Below the pieces are notes generated by a model. It was not told the origin of the DNA. It did no database searches and worked only from the letters and a program-made list of their open reading frames with translations. Of a stretch of 64,000 nt of DNA, positions 34,646-43,873 are shown piece after piece. Within the stretch, counting starts at the first letter, position 1, and each line of letters starts with the position of its first letter. Location: positions 3,720,001-3,784,000 of the forward strand of contig NZ_CP159534.1 of assembly GCF_040529335.1 (NCBI RefSeq). Reading direction: 5' to 3'. Source of the DNA: Streptomyces sp. HUAS MG91 (lineage in GTDB: Bacteria > Actinomycetota > Actinomycetes > Streptomycetales > Streptomycetaceae). The position numbers and the translations under genes were made by a program.

Positions 34646-36181
34646 ATGTGCACGGACGCCGATCACGGAGACGACAGAGGAGACCTCGGCAGGCGCGCGC
34701 TGCTGGTGACCGGCGCGGCCACCGCGCTTACGCTCGGCACCATGAGCTTCGCCGACGCCGCCGAGGGCTCTTCGTCGACCCGCACGCTGACGGGCACGCT
34801 GCCGCCGGGCGCGCCCGACTTCGTGTACCTGCCGGTCGAGGTGCCGCGCGGGGTACGGGAGATCAGGGTCGCGTACACGTACACGAAGGCCACGGTGCCG
34901 GCGGGTACGCAGAACAACGCGCTGGACATCGGCCTCTTCGACGAGCGCGGCACGGCGCTCGGCGGCGAGGGCTTCCGGGGCTGGTCGGGCGGGGCCCGCA
35001 GCGAGTTCTTCGTGCGCGCCGACGACGCGACGCCCGGCTATGTGCCGGGGCCGGTGCGGGCCGGGACCTGGCACATCGCGCTGGGCCCGTACACGGTGGC
35101 GCCGGACGGACTGCCGTACACGGTCACGGTGACGCTCACCCACGGCGAGCCCGGCGAGACGCCCGTGCCGTCCTATCCGCCCCAGCGGGCGCGCGGGCGC
35201 GGCCGGGCCTGGTACCGCGGCGACTGCCATCTGCACTCCTGGTACTCGGACGGCCGGCGCACGCCCGCCGAGATCGGCGCGCTGGCGCGGGCGGCGGGCC
35301 TGGACTTCATCAACACCTCCGACCACAACACCCAGTCCGCGCACGCGCATTGGGCGGACGTGGCGGGCGACGACCTGCTGGTGATGCTCGGCGAGGAGAT
35401 CACTACCCGCAACGGCCATGTCGTCGCCCTCGGCACCGACCCGGGCACGTTCGTGGACTGGCGCTACCGGGCGCGGGACAACCGCTGGGCGAAGTACGCC
35501 GACCGGATCCGGCGGGCGGGCGGTCTGGTCGTCCCGGCGCATCCGCACGCGACGTGCATCGGCTGCGGCTGGAAGTTCGGCTTCGGCGAGGCGGACGCGG
35601 TGGAGGTGTGGAACGGCCCGTACACGGCGGACGACGAGGTCTCCCTGGCCGACTGGGACAACACCCTTGTCTCCTACGCCCGTTCACGCGGCAGCGGCGG
35701 CCGCGGCTCCTGGCTGCCCGCGATGGGCAACAGCGACGCCCACCGCGATCCGGACCGGGTCGGCGGCCCCCAGACGGTGGTCCTCGCCGACGATCTGACG
35801 TGGGCCGCGATCCAGGCGGGCATCAGGGCGGGGCACGCCTACGTCGCCGAGACCAAGGACGTCGAGGTCGCCTTCACGGCGAGCGGCGGCCGGGGCCGGA
35901 CGGCCGGTCTCGGGGAGCGCCTCGCGGTCGCCGCCGACACCCCGGTGACGGTGACCCTGGAGGTCAGGGGCGCCCCCGGCTGCACCCTGCACATCGTCAC
36001 GGACGAGGGCACCCTGTTCACGTCGGCACCGCTGCCCGACTCCGGTACGGGCACGGCGACCTGGCACACGACTCCGTCCTACGCGGCCTACGTCCGGGCC
36101 GAGGTCCGCCACCCGGCGACGGTGCCGGGGCTGCCCGGCGCCCTGACGGCGTTCACGAACCCGATCTTCCTGGGGGCGTGA
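34646..36181 (+). CDS. Tat-secreted PHP-domain metallohydrolase (CehA/McbA-like)
   Basis: A 511-residue exported hydrolase. The N-terminus GRRALLVTGAATALTLG is a twin-arginine signal. An all-beta domain (about 45-170) precedes the PHP domain, whose metal ligands are seen in GDCHLHSWYSDG, INTSDHN, MLGEEITT, VVPAHPH and GNSDAHRD. A further beta domain closes the protein. The CehA/McbA relatives hydrolyse esters and carbamates; others are phosphoesterases. Folding with metal in the cytoplasm fits Tat export. GGGGAG precedes the ATG. Confidence 0.85.
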   Translation: MCTDADHGDDRGDLGRRALLVTGAATALTLGTMSFADAAEGSSSTRTLTGTLPPGAPDFVYLPVEVPRGVREIRVAYTYTKATVPAGTQNNALDIGLFDERGTALGGEGFRGWSGGARSEFFVRADDATPGYVPGPVRAGTWHIALGPYTVAPDGLPYTVTVTLTHGEPGETPVPSYPPQRARGRGRAWYRGDCHLHSWYSDGRRTPAEIGALARAAGLDFINTSDHNTQSAHAHWADVAGDDLLVMLGEEITTRNGHVVALGTDPGTFVDWRYRARDNRWAKYADRIRRAGGLVVPAHPHATCIGCGWKFGFGEADAVEVWNGPYTADDEVSLADWDNTLVSYARSRGSGGRGSWLPAMGNSDAHRDPDRVGGPQTVVLADDLTWAAIQAGIRAGHAYVAETKDVEVAFTASGGRGRTAGLGERLAVAADTPVTVTLEVRGAPGCTLHIVTDEGTLFTSAPLPDSGTGTATWHTTPSYAAYVRAEVRHPATVPGLPGALTAFTNPIFLGA

Positions 36182-36305
36182 GCCGCGCCCGGCGCATCTA
36201 GGACGGAGGCTGGCCTAGATGACTCCTACCGTGGCACAGCCGGCACCCCAGCGGCCCCGAGAGGACCCGGGGACGGTTCCCAGCAGCTCACGGAAGGCGG
36301 ACATC

Positions 36306-36869
36306 ATGACCACCGAAGAGACGCTCACCCGCGCACAGGACGAGCACACCACCGCGGTCCCCACCGGCGAGCACGCCGACTGGCTCGAAGGGCTGGCCAA
36401 GCAGCGGCACTTCCTCCGGTTCACAGCGCGCGACCTCACCGACGAGCAGGCCGGTCTGCGGACCACCGCCAGTGAGCTGTGCGTGGGCGGGCTGATCAAG
36501 CACCTCACCTCGGTGGAGCGGAGCTGGGTGCGGTTCATGCAGCACGGCCCGTCGGCGATGCCCGACTTCACCGCCATGACCGAGGAGGACTGGGCCCAGC
36601 GCGCGGAGAGCTTCCGGATGCTGCCCGGCGAGACGCTGGCGGGCGTCCTGGCCGCCTATGAGGAGGCGGCCCGCGACACCGACGCCGTGGTGGTCTCGCT
36701 GCCCGACCTGAACGCGTCCTGGCCGCTGCCGAAGGCCCCGTGGCACGAGCCCGGCACCGCCTGGTCGATCCGCCGCGTCCTGATGCACCTCGTGGCCGAG
36801 ACCGCCCAGCACTGCGGCCACGCCGACATCATCCGGGAGTCGCTGGACGGCGCGCAGAGCATGGCCTAG
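36306..36869 (+). CDS. DinB family protein (DUF664)
   Basis: A 187-residue four-helix-bundle protein of the DinB/YfiT group, which in actinobacteria includes mycothiol-dependent enzymes. Visible are LAKQRHFLRFTARDLTDEQA, LIKHLTSVERSWVRF (His of the metal site), and the C-terminal VLMHLVAETAQHCGHADIIRE with two more His ligands. The ATG at 36306 has GGAAGG upstream. The last 41 nt overlap the convergent HAD-like gene. Probably a thiol transferase or isomerase, substrate unknown. Confidence 0.87.
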   Translation: MTTEETLTRAQDEHTTAVPTGEHADWLEGLAKQRHFLRFTARDLTDEQAGLRTTASELCVGGLIKHLTSVERSWVRFMQHGPSAMPDFTAMTEEDWAQRAESFRMLPGETLAGVLAAYEEAARDTDAVVVSLPDLNASWPLPKAPWHEPGTAWSIRRVLMHLVAETAQHCGHADIIRESLDGAQSMA

Positions 36870-37353
36870 CGAGCCAGGCCCCGATCGCCTCGACATCGTC
36901 ACCGCGCAGCCCGCGCCCCGGGTCCACCCGGTACAACAGCGCGGCACCCGCCAGTCGGTCCCGCCCCCACACCCGGTCCGCGGGACCGACCTCGTCATCG
37001 ACCCAGACGAACGAACGCCCGGCGGCCCACGCCACCAGGGTGCGGAGCTTCCAGTGCGTGCCGTCCCCGGGCGGCTCGTCCGCCGTGTCGGGCCATTCCA
37101 CGACCGGGAGCGCGGGCAGGCCGAGCCACGGGGCCACGGACGCGTTGGCCTCGGCGCCCCAGGTCGTGGCCCACACCAGCTCGCACGGCAGCGCGCGCAG
37201 CAGCGGCCCGAGGGCCGGGTCGACACGGGGCAGGAGGGGGTTCTCGTGCGGGCCCGGGGTCCAGGGGCCCGGGTACGTGCGATGGCCCGCCGGGTTCCCG
37301 AAGGGGATCAGCGGGCCGTCGACGTCGAGGAAGAGCAGGGGCGCGTCCGTCAT
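36829..37353 (-). CDS. HAD-like domain protein
   Basis: A 174-residue protein starting APLLFLDVDGPLIPFG, the HAD motif I (D-x-D-G) with the nucleophile Asp. PCELVWATTWGAEAN supplies motif II (T/S), and RSFVWVDDEVGPAD the acidic motif IV. No cap domain is present. The type is like the HAD domain of the Swiss-army-knife RNA-repair proteins (PF18143), recalled from family knowledge. Its 3' end overlaps dinB by 41 nt in antisense. Confidence 0.75.
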   Translation of the reverse strand: MTDAPLLFLDVDGPLIPFGNPAGHRTYPGPWTPGPHENPLLPRVDPALGPLLRALPCELVWATTWGAEANASVAPWLGLPALPVVEWPDTADEPPGDGTHWKLRTLVAWAAGRSFVWVDDEVGPADRVWGRDRLAGAALLYRVDPGRGLRGDDVEAIGAWLARPCSARRPATPG

Positions 37354-37372
37354 GCGCCCAGCATCCGCCGCC

Positions 37373-38911
37373 CTACTCCTCCACCACCAGCACCTCGGTC
37401 TGGCGGTTCAGGATCTCGCCGCGGAAGAAGGCCGGGCTCCTGCGGCCCATCACCAGCATGATCAGGACGCCGATGAGCAGCAGGCCGACGCCGATGACGA
37501 AGACCGAGCCGATGCCGAAGACCGAGGAGCCGCTGCCGTACTCCGGGTTCCACATGTCCACCAGGGTCTTCACGAAGACCGCCGACAGCAGGAGGCCGCC
37601 CAGGGCCGGGAACAGGCCCTTGAAGGCGAAGTCGCGGAGGGAGGCGGTCAGCTCCGCCTTGAAGTACCAGGCGCAGGCGAACGCCGTCAGCGCGTAGTAG
37701 AAGCAGATCATGAGGCCGAGCGCGTAGATCGTGTCGACGAGGACGTGCTCGGAGACCAGCGTCATGACCGTGTAGAAGACGGCCGTCGCGACGCCCGCCG
37801 TGACGGTGGCCCGGCCCGGCGTCCTGAAGCGCGGGTGGACGCGGGCGTACGAGGCCGGGAGCGCCTCGTAGGTCGACATGGCGAGGACGGTACGGGCGAC
37901 GGGGATGAACGTCGTCTGGAGGCTGGCCGCCGCCGAGGCGAGGACCGCGACGAAGAGCAGGATGCCGAGGGTGGGGCCCATCACCGGACCGGCCAGCGCG
38001 GCGAAGACGTTGTCGGAGGTGTCCGGGTTGGCAAGGCCGAGGCCCTTCCCGCCGGAGCCGACGATCATCTGGGCGGCGACGCCCGTGGCCAGGTAGGAGC
38101 CGACGAGGACGACCATCGCGATGAGCGCGGCGCGCCCCGGCGTCCGGTCGGAGCCGATCGTCTCCTCGTTGGCGGTCAGGCAGGTGTCCCAGCCCCAGTA
38201 CATGAAGATCGACAGGGACAGCCCGGCGGTGAACGCGCCGAAGGACTGCACCGAGAACGGGTTCAGCCACGACCAGGAGAAGTGCGCCGAGGTCGGGAAG
38301 TCCGCCGAGCCCGCCTTCGACACCGCCATCACGACGAAGACGGCGAGCACCACCAGCTGAAGGCCGACCAGGGTGTACTGCACGCCCTTCGTGGCGGTCA
38401 TCCCGCGATAGCTGATCGCGGTCGCCGCCGCGATCAGGGCCAGGCACGTGAGGATGTGGACGGCCTTGTTGCCGTCGAGGTCCGCCACGGAGGCGCTGTT
38501 CGTGATCTCTCCGGCGAGCAGCCAGAAGTACGAGGTCGCGACGCCGGCCAGATTCGACAGCACGATGATCGTCGCGATGACGAGACCCCAGCCGCACATC
38601 CAGCCCACGCGCGGCCCGAAGGCCTTCACGGTCCAGGTGAAGGACGTGCCGCAGTCCGGCATCACCTTGTTCAGCTCCCGGTACGCGAACGCGACCAGCA
38701 GCATCGGCAGGAACCCGGCCAGGAACACCGCGGGCATCTGGAGACCGACCTCGCCGGCCGTGGAGCCGAGGGTCGAGGTGAGGCAGTAGACGGGCGCGAC
38801 CGTGGAGATGCCGATGACGGCACTGCCGAGCAGCCCGACGGAGTTCCCGCCGAGGCCCTTGCCCCCGCTCTTCCCTGTGCCCTCCTGGGGCCGCACGTCC
38901 AGCTGAGTCAT
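37373..38911 (-). CDS. APC-family amino-acid permease
   Basis: A 512-residue permease with 12 predicted helices. GSAVIGISTVAPVYCLTSTLG and PMLLVAFAYRELNKVMPDCGTSFTW are the helix 1-2 substrate region of the APC superfamily. MYWGWDTCLTANEETIGSDRTPGRAA is the helix 6 region. The C-terminal tail is short and acidic. ATG at 38911 was chosen; a GTG at 38941 is also in frame. It imports an amino acid or amine; the next gene downstream on this strand (HAD-like, 20 nt) does not explain which. A near-palindrome lies 61-78 nt upstream. Confidence 0.88.
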   Translation of the reverse strand: MTQLDVRPQEGTGKSGGKGLGGNSVGLLGSAVIGISTVAPVYCLTSTLGSTAGEVGLQMPAVFLAGFLPMLLVAFAYRELNKVMPDCGTSFTWTVKAFGPRVGWMCGWGLVIATIIVLSNLAGVATSYFWLLAGEITNSASVADLDGNKAVHILTCLALIAAATAISYRGMTATKGVQYTLVGLQLVVLAVFVVMAVSKAGSADFPTSAHFSWSWLNPFSVQSFGAFTAGLSLSIFMYWGWDTCLTANEETIGSDRTPGRAALIAMVVLVGSYLATGVAAQMIVGSGGKGLGLANPDTSDNVFAALAGPVMGPTLGILLFVAVLASAAASLQTTFIPVARTVLAMSTYEALPASYARVHPRFRTPGRATVTAGVATAVFYTVMTLVSEHVLVDTIYALGLMICFYYALTAFACAWYFKAELTASLRDFAFKGLFPALGGLLLSAVFVKTLVDMWNPEYGSGSSVFGIGSVFVIGVGLLLIGVLIMLVMGRRSPAFFRGEILNRQTEVLVVEE

Positions 38912-38971
38912 GAACAGGACGTTAAATCCTGCGGTTTCCACATCTGGCGGGATTCACACCGTCTGCACCAC

Positions 38972-38989
38972 TTGCCAATCGATGGGCAA
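38972..38989. promoter_or_regulatory. Near-palindrome upstream of the permease
   Basis: TTGCCAATCGATGGGCAA matches its reverse complement at 16 of 18 positions, followed by another half-site GGGCAATC at 38992. It lies in a locally AT-richer gap (38912-39147) that also holds a direct repeat GTCCGATAT at 39062 and 39088. Possible operator of the permease gene. Confidence 0.35.
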
Positions 38990-39147
38990 TCCGGGCAATC
39001 ACTTTCGACTCAGCTGGACAATTACAGACTGCGGCTGTCAATGCAAGGAGATCGGCCCGGTGTCCGATATTCGGTAATCGCAGCCGGGTCCGATATGCCC
39101 CGTTCAAAATTTTCCCGTGACGGTTGGGTCACGTCGCCCGGGTCACG

Positions 39148-40641
39148 TCACCCGGGCCACACGATCGACTGCAGCTCGCTGTACGCGTGCAGCGCGTACG
39201 AGCCGACGTCGCGCCCCACCCCGCTCTTCTTGAACCCGCCGAACGGCGCCTCCATGTTCCGCCCGACCGTGTTCACCCCGACCCCGCCGGCCCGCAGCCG
39301 CCGCGCGACCCGGAAGGCGCGGGCGACGTCGCCGGACCAGACGTAGTCGATGAGCCCGTAGTCGGAGTCGTTGGCCAGCGCCACCGCCTCGTCCTCGTCG
39401 CCCGGCCCCTCCCCGTCGAAGGGGACGACCGTCACGACCGGCCCGAAGATCTCCTCGCGCACCACCCGCATGTCGTTGGTGCAGCCGGCGAGCAGCGTGG
39501 GCGCGACGTAGAACCCCGTGTCCGTGCCGGGACCGGCGGGCCGTTCCCCGCCCGCGACCACCGTCGCCCCCTCCTTGCGCCCCAGCTCCACGTACGACTC
39601 CACGCGCTCGCGGTGCGCCGCCGAGATGACCGGCCCGACGACCGTGCCCCGCTCCCTCGGGTCGCCGACCTTCATGAACCCGATGTACGCGGTGAGCTTG
39701 TCGACGAACGCGTCGTACACCGAGCGGTGCACGAGCGCCCGGGTCGGCGCCGTGCAGATCTGCCCGCTGTAGAAGGCGTACGTGGTGCCGATCCCGGCGA
39801 CGGCCGAGTCCAGGTCGGCGTCGCCGAAGACGATCGCGGCGCCCTTGCCGCCCAGCTCCATCAGCTGCCGCTTCATGGAGCGCCCGCACACCTCGCCGAT
39901 GCGCTGACCGACGGCGGTGGAGCCGGTGAAGCTGACCATGTCCACGTCCGGAGCGTCGACGGCCGCCTCGCCGACGTCCACGGCTGCCCCGCTGACCACG
40001 TTCACCACACCCGGCGGCGCCCCGGCCTCCGCCAGCGCGGCCGCCATCCGGTACACGGAGAGCGGGTCCTGCGGGGCGGGCTTCACGACGACGGTGTTGC
40101 CCATGGCGAGCGCGGGCGCGACCTTGCCCGCCGGGTTGGCCCACGGGTTGTTGTACGAGGTGATGCAGGTGACGACGCCGACCGGCTGGCGCACCGCGAG
40201 CGCGCCCATCACCCCGGCCTTCCCCATCGGCCCGGCCTCGTTGATCTGCGGCGCCAGCCCTTCCTCGACGGGTTCGAGGGCGCCGCGCGCGTACCGCCGG
40301 AACCGGGTGACGCCGACGCCGACCTGCATCCCGCGCGCCGTCCCGGTGGTGGCGCCGCTCTCGGCCTGCGCCAGCTCGGCGTTGGCCGCGAAATCGCGCT
40401 GCATCAGGTCGGCGGCCCGGTCGAGGATCGCGGCCCGCTCCTGGGGCGTCGTGCGCGACCAGGGCCCGAAGGCGTCGCGGGCGGCGCGCGCGGCGTCGTG
40501 CACCTGCTGCCGCGTGGCCTCGGGGGCGGCGCCGACGACCCGCTCGCTCGCCGGGTCGACCACGTCGTACGTACCGCCCGCGGGCTCGACCCACTCGCCC
40601 CCGATGAACAGCTTTCCCGAGGTGTCGTCCACAGCGCTCAC
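39148..40641 (-). CDS. Aldehyde dehydrogenase
   Basis: A 497-residue NAD(P)+-dependent aldehyde dehydrogenase. It shows NNPWANPAGKVAPALAMGNTVVVKPA (cofactor Lys), VSFTGSTAVGQRI, QLMELGGKGA (general-base Glu) and SGQICTAP with the nucleophile Cys296. The C-terminus carries NMEAPFGGFKKSGVGRD. GTG at 40641 overlaps the stop of the upstream amidohydrolase by 4 nt (GTGA), so the pair is translationally coupled. It probably oxidises an aldehyde made in the catabolic pathway encoded between 39 and 47 kb. Confidence 0.92.
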   Translation of the reverse strand: MSAVDDTSGKLFIGGEWVEPAGGTYDVVDPASERVVGAAPEATRQQVHDAARAARDAFGPWSRTTPQERAAILDRAADLMQRDFAANAELAQAESGATTGTARGMQVGVGVTRFRRYARGALEPVEEGLAPQINEAGPMGKAGVMGALAVRQPVGVVTCITSYNNPWANPAGKVAPALAMGNTVVVKPAPQDPLSVYRMAAALAEAGAPPGVVNVVSGAAVDVGEAAVDAPDVDMVSFTGSTAVGQRIGEVCGRSMKRQLMELGGKGAAIVFGDADLDSAVAGIGTTYAFYSGQICTAPTRALVHRSVYDAFVDKLTAYIGFMKVGDPRERGTVVGPVISAAHRERVESYVELGRKEGATVVAGGERPAGPGTDTGFYVAPTLLAGCTNDMRVVREEIFGPVVTVVPFDGEGPGDEDEAVALANDSDYGLIDYVWSGDVARAFRVARRLRAGGVGVNTVGRNMEAPFGGFKKSGVGRDVGSYALHAYSELQSIVWPG

Positions 40642-42377
40642 TTGGTGCTCACCGTCCGGGTGTCCTGCCCCGAGCGGAGCACCTTGCCGGGCACGGCGCC
40701 GCTGACGACGTCGCCGCGGATGGCCTCGACCCCGTTGACCCACACCGCCGTGATGCCGATGGCCTTGGAGTCGAGGCGGGGGCTGTCGCCGGGCAGGTCG
40801 TGCACCAGGGTCGCCTTGCCCGCGTCGATGGCCTCCGGGTCGAAGAGCACCAGATCGGCGTGGAAGCCCTCCTGGACCGTCCCGCGCTCGCGCAGCCCGA
40901 ACAGCTCGGCCGGGTCCGAGGTCAGCATCTTCACGGCCTGCTCCAGGGAGACCAGCCTGCGCCCGCGCAGACAGTCCCCGATGAACCGGGTCGTGTACGG
41001 GGCCCCGCACATCCGGTCCAGGTGCGCCCCGGCGTCGGAGCCGCCCAGCATGACGTCCTCGTGGCCCCAGGCCTCGGCGCGCAGCGCCCACGAGTCGGGG
41101 TCGTTGTCGGTCGGCATCGGCCACAGGACCGTCCGCAGCCGGTCGTTGGCGCAGATCTCGACCAGGGCCTCGAAGGGCTCCTGCCCGCGCTCGGCGGCGA
41201 TGTCCTTCACCACGCGCCCGGTCAGCCCCGCGTTCGCCTCCGAGTAGGTGTCCCCGATGACGTACCGCCCGAAGTCGGCGAGCCGCCGGAAGACGCCGGC
41301 CTCCTTGCTGTCGGCGCGGCGCAGCATCTCGGCGCGCACGTCCGGGTCCCGGAGCCGCTCGATCCGCTCGTCCACGGGCAGCCCGAGGACGTCGCCCCAG
41401 CCGGGGATGAGGTTGAGCGCGCAGAACGTGCCGAGCGACATGTTCATCGGGGTCAGGATCGGCATGGTCAGGGCGATGATCCGGCCGCCCGACTCGCGGG
41501 CCCGCTCACTCGCGGCGAGCTGGCGCGGTACGCGTTCGGGGACGGCGGCGTCGATGGTCAGCACGTTCCAGTTCAGGGGCCGCCCGGCGGCGGCGCTCAT
41601 CTCGACGAACAGGTCGATCTCGTCGTCGCTGAACTGATCGAGGCACCCGGCGACGATGGCCTCGATCTGGGTGCCCTCGTGCTCGCCGACCGCCTTGCTG
41701 AGCGCGATGAGTTCGGCGGGCAGCGCGTGCCGCGACGCGACCGGCTTGCCGTCACCGTCGGAGTGCGTGGAGGACTGGGTGGTGGACAGCCCCCAGGCAC
41801 CGGCGTCCATGGCCTCGTGGAACAGCGCGAGCATGGCGTCCATCTGCTGCTCGCTGGGCTGCCCGCCGACGGCGTCCGCCCCCATCACGTACCGGCGCAG
41901 CGCGCAGTGCCCCACCATGAAACCGGCGTTGACCGCGATCCGTCCGTCGAGGGCGTCGAGGTACTCCCCGAACGAGTTCCAGCTCCAGGGCGCCCCCTCT
42001 TCGAGCGCGACCAGCGACATCCCCTCGACCTTCGACATCATCCGCCGCGTGTAGTCGGCGTCGTCGGGCCGCTCGGGGTTGAGCGGGGCGAGCGTGAAGC
42101 CGCAGTTGCCGCCCGCGACCGTGGTCACACCATGGTTGAGGGAGGGCGTCGCGTACGGGTCCCAGAACAGCTGCGCGTCATAGTGCGTGTGCGGATCGAC
42201 GAACCCGGGAGCGAGCACGAGCCCCGAGGCGTCCTCGCTCGTCCGCGCCCGCTCGGCGACGGCTCCGGGCTCGGCGATAACGGCGATGCGCCCGTCACGG
42301 ATGCCGACATCGGCGACGTAGGCGGGGGCACCGGTCCCGTCGACGACGGTGGCGCCCTTGATCAGGTGGTCGAGCAT
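40638..42377 (-). CDS. N-acyl-D-amino-acid deacylase family amidohydrolase
   Basis: A 579-residue metal-dependent amidohydrolase of the D-aminoacylase type. LVLAPGFVDPHTHYDAQLFWDP carries the His-x-His metal pair, VAGGNCGFTLAP the metal-binding Cys region, and VMLGGSDAGAHLDRMCG the late Asp and His. The C-terminus is the small beta domain (ADLVLFDPEAIDAG). GAGGAG precedes the ATG. Many proteins of this family sit in catabolic clusters and open cyclic amides or lactams rather than D-acyl amino acids. That fits this location better than amino-acid deacylation. Confidence 0.87.
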   Translation of the reverse strand: MLDHLIKGATVVDGTGAPAYVADVGIRDGRIAVIAEPGAVAERARTSEDASGLVLAPGFVDPHTHYDAQLFWDPYATPSLNHGVTTVAGGNCGFTLAPLNPERPDDADYTRRMMSKVEGMSLVALEEGAPWSWNSFGEYLDALDGRIAVNAGFMVGHCALRRYVMGADAVGGQPSEQQMDAMLALFHEAMDAGAWGLSTTQSSTHSDGDGKPVASRHALPAELIALSKAVGEHEGTQIEAIVAGCLDQFSDDEIDLFVEMSAAAGRPLNWNVLTIDAAVPERVPRQLAASERARESGGRIIALTMPILTPMNMSLGTFCALNLIPGWGDVLGLPVDERIERLRDPDVRAEMLRRADSKEAGVFRRLADFGRYVIGDTYSEANAGLTGRVVKDIAAERGQEPFEALVEICANDRLRTVLWPMPTDNDPDSWALRAEAWGHEDVMLGGSDAGAHLDRMCGAPYTTRFIGDCLRGRRLVSLEQAVKMLTSDPAELFGLRERGTVQEGFHADLVLFDPEAIDAGKATLVHDLPGDSPRLDSKAIGITAVWVNGVEAIRGDVVSGAVPGKVLRSGQDTRTVSTK

Positions 42378-42410
42378 GCCTGCTCCTCAACGATCGAGCC
42401 CAGCAGAATC

Positions 42411-42571
42411 AAGCCCCCGACGGGGCACATCAAGCTCCTCCTGGCGGGGTCACAACAAGCCCCTCGGCGGGGCACAACAAGCCCCTCCGGCGATTGAGGA
42501 ACGGGGTCCGGGGCAGAGCCCCAAACCAAGCCCCTCCGGCGATTGAGGAGCGGGGTCCGGGGCGGAGCCCC
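42411..42571. repeat. CAAGCCCCTCCGG repeat cluster
   Basis: Two 45-nt copies at 42478-42522 and 42527-42571 differ at a few positions only (CAAGCCCCTCCGGCGATTGA, then GGGGTCCGGGGC-GAGCCCC). Three shortened units beginning CAAGC precede them at 42411, 42431 and 42456. The 3' half of each full unit is a hairpin (GGGGTCCGGGGC/GAGCCCC). The cluster lies between the deacylase and the luciferase-like gene on the same strand. Confidence 0.85.
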
Positions 42572-42641
42572 GTGACAGCGACAAGAGGGGAGCCCCGGCC
42601 CTCCTGTCCGGGAGGAGGAGAACCGGGGCAGTCGCGGAGCG

Positions 42642-43760
42642 CTACGCGGCCGACCGGAACCGGGTCGTCCGATGCACCGGATCCGTGTCGATCTTCGGGA
42701 TCACATGCTCCCCGATGAGCTTGATCGAGTTCAGCGTGTCCTCGTGCGAGATCCCGATCGGCAGCCCGAAGGAGAGCTGGTCGGCCCCGGCCTGCTCCCA
42801 GCGCTTGCACTGCTGAAGCACCTCGCCCGGGTCACCGCAGATCATCAGCTCCTCGGCGATGAGGAGTTCGATGATCTCCCGGTTGTACTCGGGAAGGACC
42901 TCGGGCCACTCGGGAATGCCCTCGGGCCGCGGGAACGTGTCGTGGTACCGGAAGACCAGCGACTGGAGGTAGTTGAGCCCGCCGCTCACCGCGATGTCGA
43001 CGGCCTTGTCATGGGTCTCGGCACAGATGGCCGTCGACGTCACCATGACGTTGTCGTTGACGAAGTCACCGATGGGGTCCGGGTCCTGGATGGCGGTCTT
43101 GTACTGCTCAAGGACCCACTCCATGTCCGAGACCTTCTGGACGCTGAAGCCGAGCACGCCGAGCCCCTTCCTGGCGGCCATCGCGTACGAGGGCGGGGAC
43201 CCGGCCGCGTACCACATGGCGGGGTGCGACGTGCCGTGCGGCTTGGGGAAGATCTTGCGCGGCGGCAGCGACCAGTGCTTGCCCTGGAACCCGACGTACT
43301 CGTCCTGGAGCCACATCTTCGGGAACTCGGCGATGGTCTCTTCCCAGATCTCCTTGGTGTAGTTCATGTCCGTCACACCAGGGATGAAGCCGAGGATCTC
43401 GTGGCTGCCGGCGCCGCGCCCGCTGCCGAACTCGAACCGCCCCTCGCTGAGGTGGTCCATCATGGCGACCTTCTCGGCGACCTTCACCGGATGGTTCACC
43501 TGGGCCAGCGGGTTGAAGATGCCGGAGCCGAGGTGGATCCGGTCGGTCGCGTGCGCCAGGTACCCGAGGAACACGTCGTTCGCCGAGAGGTGCGAGTACT
43601 CCTCCAGGAAGTGGTGCTCGGACGCCCAGGCGTACTTGAAGCCGGACTTGTCCGCCTGGATGACGTACTCGGTCTCGTTCATGAGCGCGCGGTGCTCGGC
43701 GGTGGGGTCGGTCAGCGCCTGCTTGCCCACGTATCCCTGTACAAAGAGCCCGAATTCCAA
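42642..43760 (-). CDS. LLM-class flavin-dependent oxidoreductase
   Basis: A 372-residue luciferase-like oxidoreductase, longer than the F420 enzyme at 33 kb and closer to bacterial-luciferase alpha-type monooxygenases. FKYAWASEHHFLEEYSHLSANDVFLGYLAHATDRIHLGSGIFNP is the standard core, and EGRFEFGSGRGAGSHEILGF the phosphate-binding loop. The start codon is TTG at 43760 with a weak AGGACGG site; no better in-frame start exists. Two shared palindromes lie 25 and 85 nt upstream. It probably hydroxylates or opens a ring (Baeyer-Villiger type) in the pathway; whether it uses FMN or F420 is undecided. Confidence 0.85.
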   Translation of the reverse strand: MEFGLFVQGYVGKQALTDPTAEHRALMNETEYVIQADKSGFKYAWASEHHFLEEYSHLSANDVFLGYLAHATDRIHLGSGIFNPLAQVNHPVKVAEKVAMMDHLSEGRFEFGSGRGAGSHEILGFIPGVTDMNYTKEIWEETIAEFPKMWLQDEYVGFQGKHWSLPPRKIFPKPHGTSHPAMWYAAGSPPSYAMAARKGLGVLGFSVQKVSDMEWVLEQYKTAIQDPDPIGDFVNDNVMVTSTAICAETHDKAVDIAVSGGLNYLQSLVFRYHDTFPRPEGIPEWPEVLPEYNREIIELLIAEELMICGDPGEVLQQCKRWEQAGADQLSFGLPIGISHEDTLNSIKLIGEHVIPKIDTDPVHRTTRFRSAA

Positions 43761-43784
43761 GGAGGTTCACCGTCCTCGTCAGTT

Positions 43785-43861
43785 TCTGACGATCCGTCAG
43801 ATTGGATGGGATGACTGTTCCACTGCGACCTGTGACCGTCAATAGCTGACGCATCGTCAGG
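43785..43861. promoter_or_regulatory. Palindromic operators, sites 2 and 3
   Basis: TCTGACGATCCGTCAGA (43785-43801, perfect 7-bp arms) and GCTGACGCATCGTCAGG (43845-43861, perfect 6-bp inner arms). Their centres are 60 bp apart, about six helical turns, in the promoter gap of the luciferase-like gene. Confidence 0.75.
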
Positions 43862-43873
43862 CAATGCCGTCGG

